A stretch of 16,576 nucleotides of DNA from Xanthobacteraceae bacterium (GTDB lineage Bacteria; Pseudomonadota; Alphaproteobacteria; Rhizobiales; Xanthobacteraceae): NCBI GenBank assembly GCA_030036975.1, contig JASHSE010000372.1:1-16576 (forward strand), in the 5' to 3' direction. Of the stretch, positions 13,972 to 16,576 are shown one piece after another (within the stretch, counting starts at the first letter, position 1; each line of letters starts with the position of its first letter). The notes under the pieces were generated by a model. That model searched no databases. It had not been told where the DNA came from and saw nothing but the letters and a program-made list of their open reading frames with translations. The position numbers and the translations under genes are program-made.

Positions 13972-14475
13972 TCAGAACGGAATTTCGTCGTCCATGTCGC
14001 CGCGCGCGGCGCCGGCACCGGCACCGGCGGGGGCAGCGACCTTGCGGGTCGGGCCGGACGAGCCGAACTCGCCGCCCTGGTCGGCGCCGAAGTCGCTCGA
14101 GCTGCCGCCCGCCGCTGCGCCGCCGGCGCGGTCGAGCAGCGTCAGCTCGCCGCGAAAGCCTTGCAGCACCACCTCGGTGGAGTAGCGATCCTGACCCGAC
14201 TGGTCCTGCCATTTGCGCGTCTGCAGTGCGCCTTCGATGTAAACCTTCGAGCCCTTTTTCAGGTATTGCTCGGCGATCCGGCACAGATTTTCGTTGAAGA
14301 TCACGACGCGGTGCCATTCGGTGCGCTCGCGGCGCTCGCCGGTCGCCTTGTCGCGCCAGCTATCGGACGTGGCGAGGCGCAGATGGGCTATCGGCCGGCC
14401 ATCCTGAGTGCGACGGATTTCGGGATCAGCGCCCAAATTGCCGATCAGGATGACTTTGTTGACGCTGCCCGCCAT
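13972..14475 (-). CDS. ssb: Single-stranded DNA-binding protein, 167 aa
   Basis: SSB, which coats single-stranded DNA in replication, recombination and repair and recruits partners through its C-terminal tip. The OB fold (about residues 3-112) starts SVNKVILIGNLGADPEIRRT and includes WHRVVIFNENLCRIAEQYLK and GSKVYIEGALQTRKWQDQSG. A flexible Gly/Ala/Ser-rich linker follows, and the protein ends in the acidic tip MDDEIPF, a conservative form of the usual DDDIPF. The ATG has GGAG 7 nt upstream. The leader carries three 15-bp tandem repeats 21-65 nt before the start. It lies near uvrA, as in related genomes, although here a barrel-protein gene separates them. Confidence 0.96.
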   Translation of the reverse strand: MAGSVNKVILIGNLGADPEIRRTQDGRPIAHLRLATSDSWRDKATGERRERTEWHRVVIFNENLCRIAEQYLKKGSKVYIEGALQTRKWQDQSGQDRYSTEVVLQGFRGELTLLDRAGGAAAGGSSSDFGADQGGEFGSSGPTRKVAAPAGAGAGAARGDMDDEIPF

Positions 14476-14495
14476 GACTTGCTCCGTTCGCTCTG

Positions 14496-14540
14496 TGCTG
14501 TCCGTATCACTGCTGTCCGTATCGCTACTGTCCGTATCGC
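14496..14540. repeat. Three 15-bp tandem repeats in the ssb leader
   Basis: Consecutive units TGCTGTCCGTATCAC (14496-14510), TGCTGTCCGTATCGC (14511-14525) and TACTGTCCGTATCGC (14526-14540) share the core CTGTCCGTATC. On the ssb-sense strand the core is GATACGGACAG, repeated every 15 nt and ending 21 nt before the start codon. They could be operator half-sites or an mRNA leader element. The 15-nt period does not match the DNA helical turn. Confidence 0.85.
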
Positions 14541-14926
14541 CCGCGCGCAGGCCATGACCCTACTGGCCGCCCGGCTCGCCGCAAGCCCGATTGCACCACC
14601 AGTGGCCTTATCCACATGGATCGGCCCGGCGCTGTGACAAGCGCTCAGTTGTTCTTATTTCGTTCCCGGCTTGGATGCAAGAGAAACCGAGGGAACCGAG
14701 GGAAACCGAGCGAAACGCCCGCGATGCTGGGAAACTTCACGTTTGACCCACAAGCCGCGGTGGGCCGCGAGTACCTATCGAAAGTCAGCGGTTGTGGCAT
14801 TTAGGTAACATCATTTCGGAGTTAGATCAGATACTTATTGGCACACAGGGAAGCCGCGGTCCGCGCCACGCCGGGCCGCACGATTGAAGCAAGACGTTCG
14901 GGGCGAACGACGGACAGGAGACAGGT
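14541..14926. other. Intergenic region between ssb and the barrel-protein gene
   Basis: No convincing gene is seen. It holds a short imperfect repeat of GAAACCGAGG-like units (14683-14716, about 3.5 copies of 9-10 bp). It also holds an inverted repeat, CCACAAGCCGC (14748-14758) against GCGGTTGTGG (14788-14797), enclosing a competing hairpin CGCGG-TGGG-CCGCG (14756-14769). Promoters for the two divergent genes must lie here, but no -35/-10 pair stands out. A frame at 14616-14804 has no recognisable product. Confidence 0.5.
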
Positions 14927-15649
14927 ATGAAGCGGATCGTTTTGGCCGCCGTAGTAGCGTTCAGTGCAGCGCCGGCACTTGCCGCCGATCTTCCGGCACC
15001 CCCGCCGCCGCCGCAAGCGCCCGCGGCTTACGTTCCGGTCGCCGCGCCAGTCTACAACTGGAGCGGCTTCTATGTCGGCATCAACGGCGGCTACGCGTTC
15101 GGCGACAGCAACTGGGACTTCAGTTCTGTGGTCGGCTTTCCTCTGACCACCGGCAACTTCGATATCAACGGCCCACTCGTCGGCGGTACGGTCGGCGCCA
15201 ATTTCCAGACTGGCCAATTCGTGTTTGGCGTCGAGGCGGACGGCGACTGGACCGATATCAAAGGCAGCGCGAGCGTGTGCAGCCCATTCACTTGTCAAAC
15301 GTCGAATGAGTGGCTGGCGACGGTGCGCGGCCGCGTCGGCTATGCGTTCGACCGCGCGCTCATTTACGCCACAGCTGGCGGCGCCGCTGGCGATGTAAAG
15401 GCCACGTTGTCTGCAGGTGGCGTCAGCCTCTCCACCGACAATGACGAATTTGGCTGGACTGCCGGCGGCGGCATCGAATATGCGCTGACCAATAATCTCA
15501 CCGCGAAGGTCGAATATCTGTTCGTCGATCTTGGCAACGGTTCGCTTAGCTGTTCCGTGGCGACGTGCGGGGTTCCCATTACTGTCCCAGTCTCGTTCGA
15601 CGCGAGCCTCATCCGTGCCGGACTCAACTTCAAATTCGGCGGGTTTTGA
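14927..15649 (+). CDS. Outer-membrane beta-barrel protein, Omp25/Omp31 family, 240 aa
   Basis: A signal peptide (MKRIVLAAVVAFSAAPALAA, cleavage near residue 19-20) is followed by a Pro-rich periplasmic stretch (about 21-42) and an eight-strand-type barrel that starts YNWSGFYVGINGGYAFG, the hallmark opening of the rhizobial and Brucella Omp25/Omp31 group. Repeated amphipathic strands include TVRGRVGYAFDRALIYATAG, WTAGGGIEYALTNNLTAKVE and the final LIRAGLNFKFGGF, ending in the C-terminal Phe needed for Bam assembly. Two Cys pairs (CSPFTC and CSVATC) lie in putative extracellular loops and may form disulfides. The start has AGGAGA 8 nt upstream. Such proteins are structural surface proteins or small porins; no specific substrate is evident. 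Confidence 0.92.
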   Translation: MKRIVLAAVVAFSAAPALAADLPAPPPPPQAPAAYVPVAAPVYNWSGFYVGINGGYAFGDSNWDFSSVVGFPLTTGNFDINGPLVGGTVGANFQTGQFVFGVEADGDWTDIKGSASVCSPFTCQTSNEWLATVRGRVGYAFDRALIYATAGGAAGDVKATLSAGGVSLSTDNDEFGWTAGGGIEYALTNNLTAKVEYLFVDLGNGSLSCSVATCGVPITVPVSFDASLIRAGLNFKFGGF

Positions 15650-15763
15650 CAGTTAGAGACAGACGTCTGCAATCGGCTTGGATTGTCGCTTCGACCGGCA
15701 CGGAACGGCAGTTGGGGTTGCTGCCAAGTTTTGCGTACCGTACTGGTTGGAGGCGAGCGGCAG

Positions 15764-15784
15764 GGGCCGGCGGGGTGCCGGCCC
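15764..15784 (+). terminator. Strong GC hairpin downstream of the barrel-protein gene
   Basis: GGGCCGGC-GGGGT-GCCGGCCC is a perfect 8-bp stem with a 5-nt loop, 114 nt beyond the barrel-protein stop. Only TTGT follows it, so it may act as a weak or Rho-assisted terminator or an mRNA-end stabiliser. Confidence 0.4.
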
Positions 15785-15832
15785 TTGTCAATCTCGGGTG
15801 GCTTTGCGTCAACGCAGGGCCTTGCCGGAACA

Positions 15833-15949
15833 GCGAATAGCGAAATGGCGAATGGCGAAATGGCGAATAGCGAAATGGCGAATAGCGAAATGGCGAATGG
15901 CGAGTAGCCGCTGCCCTGCTCCATTCGCCACTCGCTATTCGCCATTCGC
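15833..15949. repeat. Inverted array of GCGARTR heptamers
   Basis: The left arm (15833-15907) has five 15-bp units: GCGAATAGCGAAATG at 15833, GCGAATGGCGAAATG at 15848, GCGAATAGCGAAATG at 15863 and at 15878, and GCGAATGGCGAGTAG at 15893. Each is a heptamer GCGAATR plus an octamer GCGAAATG, except the last. After 14 nt, the right arm (15922-15949) read on the minus strand gives GCGAATG, GCGAATA, GCGAGTG, GCGAATG. The arms are therefore the same heptamer in opposite orientations and can fold into an imperfect hairpin. It lies between the barrel-protein gene and uvrA. I recall similar arrays in intergenic regions of Bradyrhizobium-type genomes. Confidence 0.88.
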
Positions 15950-16004
15950 TGCAAAGGAGTGAAATCCGGGCATAGCCCGCAAGCCGCACTGGCATTCCGG
16001 CCGC

Positions 16005-16019
16005 GTTCTTACTACGTTC
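16005..16019 (+). promoter_or_regulatory. LexA-binding SOS box of uvrA
   Basis: GTTC-TTACTAC-GTTC fits exactly the direct-repeat LexA box GTTC-N7-GTTC known for alphaproteobacteria. It lies 57 nt upstream of the uvrA start, where it would overlap the promoter. uvrA is a classical SOS gene in this class, so LexA repression relieved by DNA damage is expected. Confidence 0.85.
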
Positions 16020-16076
16020 GGCGGGCGCTCCCCGACAAGAGCTGCCCGTACGACGGCGGAATGGAACCCCTTGCCG

Positions 16077-16576
16077 ATGCCCGACGCCGGCCCCGAAAAG
16101 AACGACAAAAACAAGGATAAGAACACCGCCCGCCCGGACCGCCGCGTCATCGCGATCCGCGGCGCGCGCGAGCACAATCTCAAGAACGTCGATCTCGACA
16201 TCCCGCGCGACGAGCTCGTGGTGTTCACCGGCCTGTCCGGCTCGGGCAAGAGCTCGCTCGCCTTCGACACCATCTATGCCGAGGGCCAGCGCCGCTACGT
16301 CGAGAGCCTCTCCGCCTACGCCCGGCAATTTCTGGAGATGATGCAGAAGCCGGACGTCGACCAGATCGACGGCCTGTCGCCGGCCATTTCCATCGAGCAG
16401 AAAACCACCTCGCGCAATCCGCGCTCCACCGTCGGCACCGTCACCGAGATCTACGATTATATGCGGCTCCTGTGGGCGCGCGTCGGCGTGCCCTTCTCGC
16501 CGGCGACCGGCCTGCCGATCGAGAGCCAGACCGTGTCGCAGATGGTCGACCGCATCATGGAGCTGCCGGAAGGCAC
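16077..16576 (+). CDS. uvrA: UvrABC excision nuclease subunit A, N-terminal 166 residues (runs off right edge)
   Basis: UvrA is the damage-recognition ATPase of nucleotide excision repair; as a dimer it loads UvrB on lesions. The visible part begins with a Lys/Asp/Asn-rich leader (MPDAGPEKNDKNKDKNTARP), then RVIAIRGAREHNLKNVDLDI, the first Walker A GLSGSGKSSLAFDTIYAEGQ, RRYVESLSAYARQFLEMMQK, and SPAISIEQKTTSRNPRSTVG, which belongs to the first signature-insertion region. The family is about 950 aa long, so most of the gene lies outside the window. The start ATG at 16077 has only a weak ribosome binding site; TTG two codons earlier is possible. An ATG at 16061 is out of frame. The SOS box upstream supports damage-inducible expression. 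Confidence 0.95.
   Translation, partial: MPDAGPEKNDKNKDKNTARPDRRVIAIRGAREHNLKNVDLDIPRDELVVFTGLSGSGKSSLAFDTIYAEGQRRYVESLSAYARQFLEMMQKPDVDQIDGLSPAISIEQKTTSRNPRSTVGTVTEIYDYMRLLWARVGVPFSPATGLPIESQTVSQMVDRIMELPEG

Larger units (their letters stand above)
15650..16076. other. Intergenic region between the barrel-protein gene and uvrA
   Basis: No gene is supported in this 427-nt stretch. It contains a strong GC hairpin, an inverted array of heptamer repeats and a LexA box, each listed separately. The apparent frames through the repeats, in both directions, translate the repeat itself into Met-Ala-Asn-Gly-Glu or Phe-Ala-Ile-Ser patterns and are not credible genes. Confidence 0.6.

Noticed and set aside
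14486..14500. LexA box upstream of ssb (GTTC at 14486)
   Set aside because: The second half-site, 7 nt on, reads GCTG instead of GTTC.
14496..14540. CRISPR array
   Set aside because: The units are directly adjacent 15-mers without spacers, and no cas genes are present.
15678..15962. Small proteins with Met-Ala-Asn-Gly/Ser-Glu repeats, and the opposite frame with Phe-Ala-Ile-Ser repeats
   Set aside because: They are translations of the heptamer DNA repeat in both directions, with no ribosome binding site or known relatives.

Overview
The window is GC-rich chromosomal DNA from an alphaproteobacterium. The core proteins (GyrA, SSB with a short acidic tip, UvrA, an Omp25/Omp31-type barrel protein) and the GTTC-N7-GTTC LexA box ahead of uvrA point to the Rhizobiales, probably near the Bradyrhizobium/Xanthobacteraceae group. 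This placement comes from recognising protein families, not from a search.

Layout. (1) 1-541, minus: N-terminal part of a secreted protein of unknown function, running off the left edge. (2) 781-2207, minus: an MBL-fold hydrolase followed by a cupin, probably one operon. (3) 2406-6313, minus: a signalling block in transcription order of a soluble double-GAF histidine kinase, a FixJ/NarL-type response regulator overlapping it by 4 nt, a stand-alone receiver protein, and an ECF sigma factor. (4) 6503-9238, minus: gyrA. (5) 9523-10149, plus: a MarC-family membrane protein. (6) 10221-11792, minus: a large fungal-type tyrosinase, divergent from a DJ-1/PfpI-family protein (11928-12569, plus) and followed by a GNAT acetyltransferase (12692-13240, plus). 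(7) 13282-13767, minus: a DUF2269 membrane protein with what looks like the deletion scar of an SDR gene immediately upstream. (8) 13972-14475, minus: ssb. (9) 14927-15649, plus: an outer-membrane barrel protein. (10) 16077 to the right edge, plus: the start of uvrA.

The best candidate for an undescribed system is block 3. A perfect palindrome, CTATAC-N4-GTATAG, occurs in only two places that I could find, once upstream of the stand-alone receiver gene and once upstream of the ECF sigma gene. In both, exactly 31 nt separates the palindrome from a TTRCCCA element, which is followed by a -10-like GTA(G/C)A(A/G)TAG. This predicts a cascade: GAF kinase to FixJ-type regulator, which switches on a receiver protein (possible feedback or phosphate sink) and an ECF sigma factor that has no adjacent anti-sigma gene.

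Other points: three 15-bp tandem repeats in the ssb leader; an inverted array of GCGARTR heptamers between the barrel-protein gene and uvrA; a glutamine in GyrA at the position of E. coli Ser83; and a tyrosinase with a Cys-x-His thioether-type motif and a C-terminal CxxC domain.
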